Below are positions 18,368 to 26,556 of a stretch of 55,815 nucleotides of DNA, one piece after another. The notes below the pieces were generated by a model, which saw nothing but the letters and a program-made list of their open reading frames with translations, ran no database searches and was not told where the DNA came from. The position numbers and the translations under genes are program-made. How positions within the stretch are numbered: position 1 is the first letter of the stretch; every line of letters starts with the position of its first letter. The DNA comes from Chloroflexota bacterium (lineage in GTDB: Bacteria; Chloroflexota; Dehalococcoidia; Lucifugimonadales; QGNO01): positions 1 through 55,815 of the forward strand of contig QGNO01000010.1 of the NCBI GenBank assembly GCA_003228195.2. The letters run 5' to 3'.

Positions 18368-18376
18368 TGTTAAAAT
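18368..18376 (+). promoter_or_regulatory. extended -10 promoter for the S41 peptidase gene
   Basis: TGTTAAAAT (TGn plus TAAAAT) lies 27 bases before the start codon at 18404. A perfect TTGACA at 18274-18279 lies much further upstream and belongs, if to anything, to another promoter with a poor -10 (AACCTT). Confidence 0.4.
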
Positions 18377-18403
18377 GGACCCTACCCCACAGCTGAGGCT
18401 GTC

Positions 18404-19828
18404 ATGAGACAAACAGGTTACCGGGTTTCTATCTACATCATTCTAGTCCTTTTGATTTTTGGGCTAGTACAAGTTGACGCATTTAACAGGCGTAATTCTG
18501 AGCAAAGAGTCCCATCTAATGTGCCGGCAGAGCTATCAGGTGTTTGGGAGGCATATAAGATATTGGAAACTGATTTCGGAGGTGTGACAAAGGTAGATTC
18601 ATATAACCTTATTCAAGGGGCATTGCGCGGATTGATTGGCGTGATTCGTGAAAAAAGACCGTCATTAGATTTGAATCAATACGATACACCGTTACAGAAT
18701 CTTGACGAACTGTGGGCTTTGTGGGCAGATATTTCATTATTACTTAAGAATGAGGGGATTGAGATTGGGTCTAGTTACTTGGAGGAAGCTGCTATCGAAG
18801 GCATGTTAGAAGCTTTGGGAGATAAGAATACGGCTTACTTATCCGCCGACAGATACGAACGGCTAGAGGAGAGTTTTGAATCAGATTTTGAAGGGATCGG
18901 TATATGGGCTGTGCAGCAGTCAGGAGAAACGTTGGTTTCAGGAGTGATTGAAGGAACACCAGCGGAGAAGGCTGGCATTCTGGCAGGAGATGTAATTGCA
19001 GCGGTAGATGGTGTTCCAATAGCTGACCTAGCTATTGACGAAGTTGTAGCTATGATTAAGGGCCCGAAGGGCACTAATGTCAATTTGCTCGTTAACCGCT
19101 GGTATGATGGAAAGGCCACTACCCAAACGCTTACAGTAGCTCGAGACCTAGTTAGAACCACTTCAGTGATTTGGAATCCGTTAACTGATGATGTGGCTTA
19201 TATGAAAATAGATAGATTTCGCGACATGGCAGATCAAGAGGTAGTAAAAGCACTCAATGAAATATTGGCTGGGGGCTTTGGTAGTCTTATACTCGATGTA
19301 AGGGGTAACACTGGAGGTTTGGTGTCAACAGCCGTTTCAATAACTAGCCAGTTCCTGACTGACGGTTTAGTGATTTACCACGTTGACGGTCAAGGGTCAC
19401 GGACTGATTCGGCGGTCAAACCCGGTGGAATCGCTACCGAAATGCCACTGGTGGTACTTACTGACAGATTGACTGCTAGTTCCAGCGAATTCCTAGCTGG
19501 TGCGTTACAGGATCGGCAGCGGGCGAAAATCGTTGGGTCTAAGACATTTGGAAAAGGTAGCCTGAATGAACTTAGAAGACTAGATAATGGGTCAGGAATG
19601 TACATCACCTCGGCACTGTGGTACACACCAAATGGCAGATTGATAGAGGGGAAGGGACTAGAACCTGACATCTATGCAGAATATGAGCGGTGGATTACGC
19701 TAGATGCAGGAGTTGTTGCGCCTATTCGTGATCAAATAGGAGTCAGTATTATGGAGTACGAGAATGGTATATTTGATGTGTTTGTAGACCGACCGCTTCA
19801 AGTAGCATTGGAGCAATTGCAGATTTAG
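18404..19828 (+). CDS. C-terminal processing peptidase, S41 family, with PDZ domain
   Basis: 474 residues. A hydrophobic N-terminal segment (about residues 9-25) makes it a signal-anchored extracytoplasmic protein. A helical region is followed by a PDZ domain (about 160-245, including GTPAEKAGILAGDVIAAVDG) and the S41 core. LDVRGNTGGL lies near 297. TASSSEFLAGALQD (357-370) has the catalytic Ser, and TFGKGS has the general-base Lys near 384. Members trim C-termini of envelope proteins. Its neighbours smpB and ssrA also concern quality control, since tmRNA adds C-terminal tags, but SsrA-tag degradation by this enzyme is only a possibility. Confidence 0.93.
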   Translation: MRQTGYRVSIYIILVLLIFGLVQVDAFNRRNSEQRVPSNVPAELSGVWEAYKILETDFGGVTKVDSYNLIQGALRGLIGVIREKRPSLDLNQYDTPLQNLDELWALWADISLLLKNEGIEIGSSYLEEAAIEGMLEALGDKNTAYLSADRYERLEESFESDFEGIGIWAVQQSGETLVSGVIEGTPAEKAGILAGDVIAAVDGVPIADLAIDEVVAMIKGPKGTNVNLLVNRWYDGKATTQTLTVARDLVRTTSVIWNPLTDDVAYMKIDRFRDMADQEVVKALNEILAGGFGSLILDVRGNTGGLVSTAVSITSQFLTDGLVIYHVDGQGSRTDSAVKPGGIATEMPLVVLTDRLTASSSEFLAGALQDRQRAKIVGSKTFGKGSLNELRRLDNGSGMYITSALWYTPNGRLIEGKGLEPDIYAEYERWITLDAGVVAPIRDQIGVSIMEYENGIFDVFVDRPLQVALEQLQI

Positions 19829-19864
19829 CGTTTTATTATTTGCACGTAACTGTGGCACGAACCA

Positions 19865-20335
19865 ATGACCTCTATAAATTCCAAACCAATCGCTGTTAAT
19901 CGGAAGGCTTTGCGAGATTATGAAATCTTAGACACCTTTGAGGCCGGGCTTGTACTAAAAGGTACGGAGATTAAATCCGTTCGTGCAGGTCGAGTTAATT
20001 TTCGTGACGCTTATGCCCGTACGCACAATGGAGAAATGTGGCTTTTTAATGCTCATATCGCTCAATACGAAAAAGGCGGGATATTTAATCACGAGCCTGA
20101 CAGGCCTAGGAAACTTTTGCTTCACGGTCGGCAGATTGACCATCTCCAGTTGGAGCTTGGGCAGAAAGGCCTCACAATAGTGCCATTGCGTATGTATATA
20201 AAGAATCATAAGGCTAAGGTACAAATTGGGATTGGCAAAGGGAGACGACAGTACGATAAACGTAAAGTCATTGCTAGTCGCCAGGCTGAGAGAGATATCG
20301 ATCGATATGAAAAGACTGGAATAGGATCAAGGTAA
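19865..20335 (+). CDS. smpB: tmRNA-binding protein SmpB
   Basis: 156 residues, the usual length. NRKALRDYEILDTFEAGLVL, GTEIKSVRAG, NFRDAYA and the MWLFNAHIAQY block form the OB fold that grips tmRNA. The basic tail GKGRRQYDKRKVIASRQAERD fills the decoding centre and mRNA channel in trans-translation. It lies 39 bases upstream of ssrA, its partner RNA, which is a common arrangement. Confidence 0.98.
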   Translation: MTSINSKPIAVNRKALRDYEILDTFEAGLVLKGTEIKSVRAGRVNFRDAYARTHNGEMWLFNAHIAQYEKGGIFNHEPDRPRKLLLHGRQIDHLQLELGQKGLTIVPLRMYIKNHKAKVQIGIGKGRRQYDKRKVIASRQAERDIDRYEKTGIGSR

Positions 20336-20352
20336 ACTTAGTCGCGATATTT

Positions 20353-20361
20353 TGGTATAAT
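20353..20361 (+). promoter_or_regulatory. extended -10 promoter of ssrA
   Basis: TGGTATAAT is a consensus extended -10 (TGn plus perfect TATAAT). It ends 13 bases before the mature 5' end of the tmRNA, so transcription would start almost at the mature end. No good -35 is seen. Confidence 0.65.
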
Positions 20362-20374
20362 AGACTCGGAACAT

Positions 20375-20728
20375 GGGGACGCGTGGTTTCGACGGGGGAT
20401 ATTGCTACTCGATTGCAGGTCGAGGTGCCGTCACGCCTCGTTAAACAGGCGGCAAAATAATAACTGGCAAAAACCAGCTAGCTTTAGCCGCTTAAGGCGG
20501 TTACGTTTATCGTAGCCTAGTCCTTGAGGGTTACGAATAGGCGACACACTATCGAGGATGCAGCTTTTCAGAAGCCGATAAGAAGAGAATAAGTTAATCG
20601 GCTAGCTCGCCGAGTCGTTTGTCGGCGCAGGGCCGGCGAGTGATAATAAAAAGCACCGACTAAACCTGTAGTAGATTCTGATAGCTAGTCTTTCGGACAG
20701 GGGGTTCGACTCCCCCTCGTCTCCACCA
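20375..20728 (+). ncRNA. ssrA: transfer-messenger RNA (tmRNA)
   Basis: The 5' end GGGGACGCGTGGTTTCGACG and the 3' end GGGTTCGACTCCC plus CGTCTCCACCA are the tRNA-like halves. GGGGACG pairs with CGTCTCC (one G-U pair), followed by A and an encoded CCA ending at 20728. The tag reading frame can be read at 20451-20495 as GKIITGKNQLALAA followed by TAA. The LALAA end is the usual protease-recognised degron. The first tag codon (here GGC) is an inference from the frame. Total length is 354 bases, in the normal range. It follows smpB, and together they rescue stalled ribosomes. Confidence 0.97.
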
Positions 20729-20780
20729 ATCACAGAACGAGTATACGGATCGTATGGTGTATAATGTTCGTGTTGTGATT
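20728..20780 (+). terminator. imperfect palindrome after ssrA, possible terminator
   Basis: AATCACA (20728-20734) pairs with TGTGATT (20774-20780), and inner parts (ACGAG/TTCGT and GTATAC/GTATAA) pair imperfectly. TTTT-like sequence follows only weakly. A TATAAT occurs at 20760-20765, so the element might instead or also contain a promoter for the next gene. Confidence 0.3.
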
Positions 20781-20865
20781 TTGCATGGTGAACGCGCCGT
20801 TTGGTCAATCAGAATCCGATTATACGAAGGCAACCGTAATCAACAGAAAGATTTAGGGGAGAGAA

Positions 20866-22431
20866 GTGTCTGACCAAGGAAAACAGCTAGAGTTGTTCAA
20901 TCTTGCAGTTCAAATCCCCGTCGAAACTCCCAAACATAACGCAAACAATAACCGGTCCAAGTTTCTTTCAAAAACGCGATTTATGGCCGGGCTACAATGT
21001 GACAAGCGTCTTTATCTTGAAAGCTATTATCCAGGTTTTAGAGATCCGATAGGCAATAGCTTACAGGCACTATTTGATTCCGGACATCGAGTTGGAGCAC
21101 TTGCTCGGGAACGTTTTCACGGCGGAAGGCTCATAGACCAACCATTAAGGAATGGGAAGGCTCACGCTGCTACCAGAGATGCTCTTAATGATGAAAGCCT
21201 GGATGCTATATATGAGGGCGTGTTCACGTTTGATGGCATTAATGTCAGACCAGATGTATTGAAGAGGATTGGGAAGAATGAGTTTGACATGATCGAGGTG
21301 AAGTCTAGTACTCGAGTTAAGCGTGAGCACATTCCAGATATATCCGTTCAGGTTTATGTCCTAGAGGGTAGCGGAGTAAAGATTAGGAACGCAGGAATAT
21401 TAGTTTTGAATACAGGTTATTCATATGAAGGTGGCGAGTATGATCTCCAAAGACTTTTCTCACTGCACGATGTCACAGACAGATCTAGGGCTTGGCTTGC
21501 GGATGTCTTTGCCGAACGATTAAGCCATCAAAAGAATGTTTTATCGGTAGATCAGGTGCCGAGCGTAAAAATAGGACCACACTGTACTCGTCCGTACCAG
21601 TGCTCATTTTATTCATTTTGCAGGGAAGATGTTCCAGAAAATCACATAGAAAATATGCCATACCTCAAAGCTGACGAGTTCATTGCTTTACAGGAACTCG
21701 GGATAGATTCGATAGCGGAAATCCCACTAGATTTCGAGCATCTCACACCTGTGCAGAGAAGAGTCCGTAATGCAGTAGTGACTGGTGAACCATATATGGA
21801 CACGGCACTTAAGGAACAGATTGATTCGCTTGTTTATCCAATACATTTCATAGATTTCGAGGCTTTTAATCCAGCGTTGCCAGTTTACCCCAATTCAAGA
21901 CCATACGAAGTATTTCCATTCCAGTGGTCATTACACATGCTTGATGAAGTTGGCACTCTGTCCCATTACTCGCATCTGAGTGAAGGCAATGAGGATCCTA
22001 GCCTAGAATTCATAGAGACTCTTCTGGCATCAGTCAATCAGACCGGATCAGTAGTGGTCTACTCTAATTATGAGAAGACTAGGCTCGAAAAATTAGCAGA
22101 CCGGTTTTCATCTCTTAGACCTGCTATATATCAACTTATTGAAAGAATATTCGACTTGTACCTAGCGATTTCCAAGAATTATTATCATCCGGATTTTGGC
22201 GGTTCGTTTGCTCTTAAATCGGTTGTTCCTGTTTTGGCACCAGATTTATCTTATGATGAACTAGAAGTAAAGGAAGGCTCGCATGCTGCTCTAGTTTTCA
22301 GCAACATCGTATCGGGCAGCATTTCAGGACAGGAAAGAGAAAAAGCGATGGATGCATTACTACAGTATTGTAAAGTTGACACTGAAGGACTGGTAAGAAT
22401 AGTGAGCAGTTTTAAGAAAAACCTGGAGTGA
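20866..22431 (+). CDS. DUF2779 protein: Cas4-like Fe-S nuclease fused to a DEDD exonuclease-like domain
   Basis: 521 residues, GTG start after GGGGAG. The N-terminal half looks like a PD-(D/E)xK nuclease: RPDVL (Asp130), then IEVKSST (Glu144, Lys146). A four-Cys Fe-S arrangement, Cys45 plus Cys240, Cys246 and Cys252 in HCTRPYQCSFYSFC, matches Cas4/AddB-type proteins. The C-terminal half carries HFIDFEAF (Asp330, Glu332), Asp430 and VDTEG (Asp505), the spacing of a DnaQ/RNase H-like DEDD exonuclease. The family is uncharacterised. No cas genes lie nearby. It is downstream of ssrA, and the ArsC-like gene follows after 4 bases. Confidence 0.85.
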   Translation: MSDQGKQLELFNLAVQIPVETPKHNANNNRSKFLSKTRFMAGLQCDKRLYLESYYPGFRDPIGNSLQALFDSGHRVGALARERFHGGRLIDQPLRNGKAHAATRDALNDESLDAIYEGVFTFDGINVRPDVLKRIGKNEFDMIEVKSSTRVKREHIPDISVQVYVLEGSGVKIRNAGILVLNTGYSYEGGEYDLQRLFSLHDVTDRSRAWLADVFAERLSHQKNVLSVDQVPSVKIGPHCTRPYQCSFYSFCREDVPENHIENMPYLKADEFIALQELGIDSIAEIPLDFEHLTPVQRRVRNAVVTGEPYMDTALKEQIDSLVYPIHFIDFEAFNPALPVYPNSRPYEVFPFQWSLHMLDEVGTLSHYSHLSEGNEDPSLEFIETLLASVNQTGSVVVYSNYEKTRLEKLADRFSSLRPAIYQLIERIFDLYLAISKNYYHPDFGGSFALKSVVPVLAPDLSYDELEVKEGSHAALVFSNIVSGSISGQEREKAMDALLQYCKVDTEGLVRIVSSFKKNLE

Positions 22432-22435
22432 TACA

Positions 22436-22828
22436 TTGAAGTCAGTATTATTCGTATGTACACATAATTCGGGTAGGAGCCAGATGGCAAGCGCGTTTTT
22501 GAATTATTTGAGCAACGGCTCTATTGAATCTGAATCGGCCGGCACTATTCCATCAGATTCCGTGAATCAGACTGTTGTTGACGCTATGCTGGAAAACGGT
22601 ATTGATATTTCAGGTGAAACACCAAAAGTAATTACGCAGGAGATGATTGATAGGTCGGATAAAGTAATTACCATGGGGTGCTCTATAGATGAAACTTGTC
22701 CAGCGACTTTCGTTGTCGCAGAAGATTGGGGACTAGAAGACCCAAGTGGAAAAGACATGATTGTGGTCAGACGAATTAGGGATCAAATAGAGGAAAGGGT
22801 AACCCTCTTAATCGAAGAATCAGACTAG
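22436..22828 (+). CDS. ArsC-like / low-molecular-weight phosphotyrosine phosphatase family protein
   Basis: 130 residues from a TTG with GGAG upstream. VLFVCTHNSGRSQMA is the CX5R(S) active-site loop near residues 5-19. ITMGCSIDETCPA (two further Cys) and WGLEDPSGKD with the general-acid Asp match thioredoxin-coupled arsenate reductases. The extra cysteines favour arsenate reduction over phosphatase activity. No arsR or efflux gene is adjacent. It is probably co-transcribed with the DUF2779 gene and converges on the PiT gene with 12 bases between them. Confidence 0.87.
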   Translation: MKSVLFVCTHNSGRSQMASAFLNYLSNGSIESESAGTIPSDSVNQTVVDAMLENGIDISGETPKVITQEMIDRSDKVITMGCSIDETCPATFVVAEDWGLEDPSGKDMIVVRRIRDQIEERVTLLIEESD

Positions 22829-22840
22829 GCTACACTGCCT

Positions 22841-23842
22841 TTAATTTCCATGAAGTACTGTATCTAGTACTTTCGATAGTATCCAGCCTAAGGCAAAGCA
22901 GAAAGGGTATGTTATAGCCCATGCACTAAGTATTCCTTTAATAACTCCAAAGCGGACTCTTCTCATTCCGCTTGTAGCCCCAACTCCTACGATTGCGCTG
23001 CTAGATGTGTGAGTAGTGCTTACAGGTAAGCCTATGCTAGAAGCTGCCTCTATTACCGCTGCTGCGGCCACATTTGCTGTGAAACCACTGGCAGTGTTAA
23101 GTTTTGTTATTTTCGTTCCAAGAGTGTTGATAACTCGCCATCCTCCTAGGGCAGTGCCAATTCCTATTGCGGCTCCGGCGGTAAATTGCATCCAAGTCTC
23201 CACGGTCACGTCTGCGGAATAATACACGGCCCATCCTAGTGCCATGATTCCTACGGCATTTTGAGCGTCATTCTTGCCGTGACTATAGGCTAGAAACGCC
23301 GCTGATATTATCTGCAATTTTCCGAATATGAAGGTGACTGTGCCGAGTGTCCATTTTCTTAATGCCCAAGATAGCAAAACCATTAGTATGAAAGCACCGA
23401 TAAATCCCAATATTGGTGAGAATGCCAAAGCCATGAGTACCTTTGCAACTATAGTTTGATTGATTTTTGCAATCCCAGCAGTTGCTACGCCAGATCCCAG
23501 TACGCCAGCTACCAAGGAGTGGCTCACACTTACAGGAAAACCAAAACGGGTTGCTACTATAACCCAAGTGACCGCCGCTAGGATTGCTGACATTACAGCG
23601 GTTTGCGTCATGAAATCAGGATCTACAATTCCTTTGCCTATGGTTTTAGCGACAGCTGTACCAGTTAGGGCCCCTACCAAATTCATTGTCCCACCTATGA
23701 TAACTGCAGTTGTTGGCGTAACTACCCTCGTGGCAACTATAGTCGCCACTGCATTTGCGGCGTCATTCAGGCCATTACCATATGCGTATATCAACGCTAG
23801 AATAATTGTGACGATCAGAAGAAATAATTCTTGATCAGCCAT
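22841..23842 (-). CDS. inorganic phosphate transporter, PiT family
   Basis: 333 residues with about ten membrane segments. The two inverted PiT signatures are present: YGNGLNDAANAVAT near residue 20 and YSHGKNDAQNAVGIMALG near 190. The family imports metal-phosphate with H+ or Na+. Its start overlaps the end of the DUF47 gene by 8 bases, so the two are coupled. PiT-DUF47 pairs are common, the DUF47 protein being a PhoU-like regulator. Low-affinity phosphate uptake is the likely role. Confidence 0.95.
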   Translation of the reverse strand: MADQELFLLIVTIILALIYAYGNGLNDAANAVATIVATRVVTPTTAVIIGGTMNLVGALTGTAVAKTIGKGIVDPDFMTQTAVMSAILAAVTWVIVATRFGFPVSVSHSLVAGVLGSGVATAGIAKINQTIVAKVLMALAFSPILGFIGAFILMVLLSWALRKWTLGTVTFIFGKLQIISAAFLAYSHGKNDAQNAVGIMALGWAVYYSADVTVETWMQFTAGAAIGIGTALGGWRVINTLGTKITKLNTASGFTANVAAAAVIEAASSIGLPVSTTHTSSSAIVGVGATSGMRRVRFGVIKGILSAWAITYPFCFALGWILSKVLDTVLHGN

Positions 23843-24461
23843 TCTTTATTACTATTCCTTCCATGATAGCCGCGATCTCCTCGCATTTGTCAGTGGCTCC
23901 TTCTAGTTGTCCGTACACTTCCTTCCATTTTATAATATCTATTGCAGAGTATTTTTCGAATAATTCACCCATAGCCCTACTTGTTACTTTATCGGCTTCG
24001 TTCTCTAGGTCATTCAGATTATCTTTAAGAGGAAGCAGTGTTTTCAATTTACCCCCTCGATTTTGCAAGATAAGCATCGCTTGTTCTATGGTGCTTGCAC
24101 ATCGGACGATGATCCTGCTAAGTTCCCTCGCGCTCTCCGTTGGCTGTGGTATTTGGTATTCAACCATGTAACGTGCGGCTTCCTCTATACAATCGACCAC
24201 GTCGTCTAGACCTTCACCAAGTCGGGCGATATCCTCTCTGTCTAAGGGAGTTATAAAGCTCTTATGAAGTTGTGTCATTATCCGATGAATAATGGAGTCA
24301 CCAGCTTCCTCTGATTCTTTTATACTATCTACTTTTGATGGCACATCTTTGTAGTTTTCCATCAAGTCGAGCAGTTTTGTTGCGGTGTCTTTCAAGTTAG
24401 AGGCGCTTTCCTGTAGCAAAATAAAGAAACTGTCTTCACGTGGCATTATAGAAAATCTCAT
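23835..24461 (-). CDS. DUF47 / PhoU-like phosphate transport regulator
   Basis: 208 residues, almost wholly helical, with a GGAGGG-ATAA-ATG start. It has the DUF47 features: MPREDSFFILLQESA, EAGDSIIHRIMTQLHKSFITPLDREDI (metal-binding Glu and Asp region) and LGEGLDDVVDCIEE. Proteins of this family accompany PiT transporters and are thought to control them. It is first in the two-gene unit. The 290-base region upstream carries a perfect TATAAT on the same strand and a palindrome at the likely start of transcription. Confidence 0.93.
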   Translation of the reverse strand: MRFSIMPREDSFFILLQESASNLKDTATKLLDLMENYKDVPSKVDSIKESEEAGDSIIHRIMTQLHKSFITPLDREDIARLGEGLDDVVDCIEEAARYMVEYQIPQPTESARELSRIIVRCASTIEQAMLILQNRGGKLKTLLPLKDNLNDLENEADKVTSRAMGELFEKYSAIDIIKWKEVYGQLEGATDKCEEIAAIMEGIVIKNG

Positions 24462-24565
24462 TTATCCCTCCAGGTTCAAGACGGCAGCTCGGTAGCTGCG
24501 GTACGACTGCTAATGTTAATTCGCGAGTCCTTCTTTATAAGGTAACATTTTGTTAGTAACTTTGT

Positions 24566-24585
24566 AGCGACAGTCGCTCATTATA
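24566..24585 (-). promoter_or_regulatory. -10 box and palindromic operator upstream of the DUF47-PiT unit
   Basis: On the minus strand a perfect TATAAT (24585-24580) is followed at once by AGCGAC-T-GTCGCT (24578-24566), a 6-bp-arm palindrome with a one-base centre. It would cover the transcription start. The -35 is weak. A second small hairpin, GCAGCT-CGGT-AGCTGC, lies in the leader at 24484-24499. The rest of 24462-24751 shows nothing recognisable. Confidence 0.4.
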
Positions 24586-24751
24586 TCTTGAATTCTGTAA
24601 CATATGAAAGCTTCTATCCTACTGGGCTGATACTCCACTGCTTACTCGTAGGTTACACTTGGGTCTGATCTTATTTTTCGAACGATTTCTTAGTTAAGTT
24701 TATTATTGTCTTACGCATTGATGTCATGTGAAGATTGAAGGTTATAAATTC

Positions 24752-25324
24752 CTACACTGGCGTGGAAATAAGACCGTCTAGAATGTCAGAAAGTGTTTCA
24801 CTTGATATGGGGCCAACGTATTTTTTTACTATGTTTCCTTTCCTGTCTAGGAAAAATTTTTCGGGAATTCCACGGACTCCGTAAGCGATGGCTACTTTAC
24901 CTTGAAAATCAATGGCGTTTGGGTAATTAACAGCAAAGGTGTTCATGTGTCGTCTTATCTTAGATTCTTCATCCCATATGGCTATACCAACGAATGCCAC
25001 ATCTTTACTTTTATACAATTCATACGTCGAGGTTAAATCACTAGCTTCTGCTACACATGGAGGGCACCATGAACTCCAGAAATCAACCATTACTATCTGA
25101 CCTTTAAATTCACTGATGTCTATAAAACGTCCGTCAATTTCCGGCAGGGCTATCAAAGGCGCCATACCAGCTTCGATATCGATTTCCCCGGATTGATTAT
25201 TGATGCCTAGGCCGCCCGGATTTCCTCCGGTTTGGGCTAACGCCCAAACCATCAGGGCGATTAGCGATATAGTTGCCGCTAGAGCAACTATCAAAGAGGC
25301 GGATTCAAGTCTCAATGTTTTCAT
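24752..25324 (-). CDS. membrane-anchored thiol-disulfide oxidoreductase (CcmG/ResA/TlpA type)
   Basis: 190 residues. The N-terminal membrane anchor (about 10-30) is followed by a thioredoxin domain. The active site WCPPC lies near residues 86-90, in MVDFWSSWCPPC, and the cis-Pro is in VRGIPEKFFLD. Such proteins reduce apocytochrome CxxCH thiols outside the membrane before heme attachment. It overlaps the preceding gene by 4 bases (ATGA) and ends the Ccm operon, which supports that role. Confidence 0.92.
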   Translation of the reverse strand: MKTLRLESASLIVALAATISLIALMVWALAQTGGNPGGLGINNQSGEIDIEAGMAPLIALPEIDGRFIDISEFKGQIVMVDFWSSWCPPCVAEASDLTSTYELYKSKDVAFVGIAIWDEESKIRRHMNTFAVNYPNAIDFQGKVAIAYGVRGIPEKFFLDRKGNIVKKYVGPISSETLSDILDGLISTPV

Positions 25325-26556
25325 TCTTTATTATCTTCGCTGAGAACACTTCTTAAAGCAGAATTCTTAAGTTCGTTTCGTTGCCTTAAGTAATCGTCTT
25401 CAGATATTTTATTGATTTCAAATTTGTTGTCCAAGTCGATAATCTCTCTTATTATCTCGTCTTTACCTGCCAGACTTGCACTGACACGCGTTGGTTCTTG
25501 ACGTCTCGCCCTAAGCCCGATAACAATAAGAAAGATTAGTGCAAGAGATAATACTGCCGGGATAATCCAGATGCTTACAGAAGTCTTTAGGGCTTCTTGT
25601 AATTGGCTAAAGAATGACGGCTGGGGAATGTCTTGAATTAGGATATCTATTACATCACCTGGAGGTATGTTCTCTATTTGAAAAATATCGAAAGTCGAAT
25701 CGCCTATAGTTGCCGAACTTTCTTGTGTGAGATTGGAGCTGATCAATGATCCAATATTATGTGGTTGTAGTATTCTGAAACTCTTGTTACCTCGAGAGAA
25801 ACTTCTTGAGAGGTCTAAATTATCGCCTTGGTAATTTATCGTGTATGTGAAAGCGATCCCATGTTCTCCTGGAGGTACCGGGGTTGTTAGTCCGAAACCG
25901 CGGTCTACTTGTATTACTTGTCCCTCTGGAAGTTGTGTTTGGACTTGAAGGTCAGCAGCTTCTCTTGCGAGTGGGAATCTTAAGAAAGCCATTTTTGCGG
26001 GCTCGTTCAGATTGGGAACAAAGGTCCGATTTCCTTTGTTCCCAATCTGAACGATTTCAAATACTGAAATCGTTCTTTTTGATATATCCCAATCAGCTAT
26101 CATGAGGCTATTCGACAGCAGTTCAATCGCATCAACTTTATCAGTAGTCTCGTATATCTCTAATATGACATTGTCGGTGCGATTTCTATCTGGGGCAATC
26201 TCTAATTCATAGTCAACTCCTCTGTGATTGGCTACTAGCAAATAGCCAATGATCTTGTTTGACCGGTCGGCAGTGAAATGAAAGGAGCCCTGATCATCAG
26301 TAGAAGTTGACTTGAAGGTGCTTAGACCATCATCCAAGAAAATGTGCAGAATCACTATTCTGTTGAAGTGAGGATCGCCTGCGGGTGATCTATTGATTAC
26401 TGTCCCAGAGATATCCACGGTGTTTTCTTGAGCTTTTGTTGAAGGAACATTGAGTATAAGTAATGTCACGAATATTCCATACATGGTCATCCAAGCCCAT
26501 TTAGTTAAATGTCTACGGTACCATTCACTGAGCGTTGTCATTTTGCGATTTGCCAT
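25321..26556 (-). CDS. unknown exported membrane protein in the Ccm operon
   Basis: 411 residues, not recognised as a named family. A signal-like segment near residues 20-42 ends TKAQ. A beta-rich region with carboxypeptidase-regulatory-like features follows (DISGTVINRSPAG, STDDQGSFHF), then further beta-rich sequence to about 320. One membrane helix lies near 330-350, and a charged cytoplasmic tail contains LDNKFEINKISEDDYLRQRNELK, resembling the tail motif of the small CcmI-like protein upstream (HITENEYLDRLNDYR). The overlap of 32 bases with that gene and 4 bases with the thioredoxin gene shows co-translation, so an accessory role in cytochrome c assembly is likely. An ATG at 26541 is an alternative start. 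The coding sequence contains a perfect 21-bp inverted repeat. Confidence 0.75.
   Translation of the reverse strand: MANRKMTTLSEWYRRHLTKWAWMTMYGIFVTLLILNVPSTKAQENTVDISGTVINRSPAGDPHFNRIVILHIFLDDGLSTFKSTSTDDQGSFHFTADRSNKIIGYLLVANHRGVDYELEIAPDRNRTDNVILEIYETTDKVDAIELLSNSLMIADWDISKRTISVFEIVQIGNKGNRTFVPNLNEPAKMAFLRFPLAREAADLQVQTQLPEGQVIQVDRGFGLTTPVPPGEHGIAFTYTINYQGDNLDLSRSFSRGNKSFRILQPHNIGSLISSNLTQESSATIGDSTFDIFQIENIPPGDVIDILIQDIPQPSFFSQLQEALKTSVSIWIIPAVLSLALIFLIVIGLRARRQEPTRVSASLAGKDEIIREIIDLDNKFEINKISEDDYLRQRNELKNSALRSVLSEDNKE
26004..26075. repeat. perfect 21-bp inverted repeat overlapping an 11-bp hairpin, inside a coding gene
   Basis: Arms 26004-26024 and 26033-26053 are exact reverse complements with an 8-base loop. 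The right arm's last bases are reused by a second perfect stem, GAACGATTTCA (26049-26059) with TGAAATCGTTC (26065-26075), loop AATAC. The repeated GAACG/CGTTC ends link the two. The structure lies in the middle of an open reading frame and adds no stop codon. Confidence 0.92.

Noticed and set aside
20295-20308. ATATCGATCGATAT palindrome in smpB
   Set aside because: Fourteen-base palindromes are expected several times in this window; it is within normal coding sequence.
25229-25250. 9-bp hairpin GGTTTGGGC-TAAC-GCCCAAACC in the thioredoxin-like gene
   Set aside because: Perfect 9-bp stems with small loops are expected a few times per 50 kb by chance.
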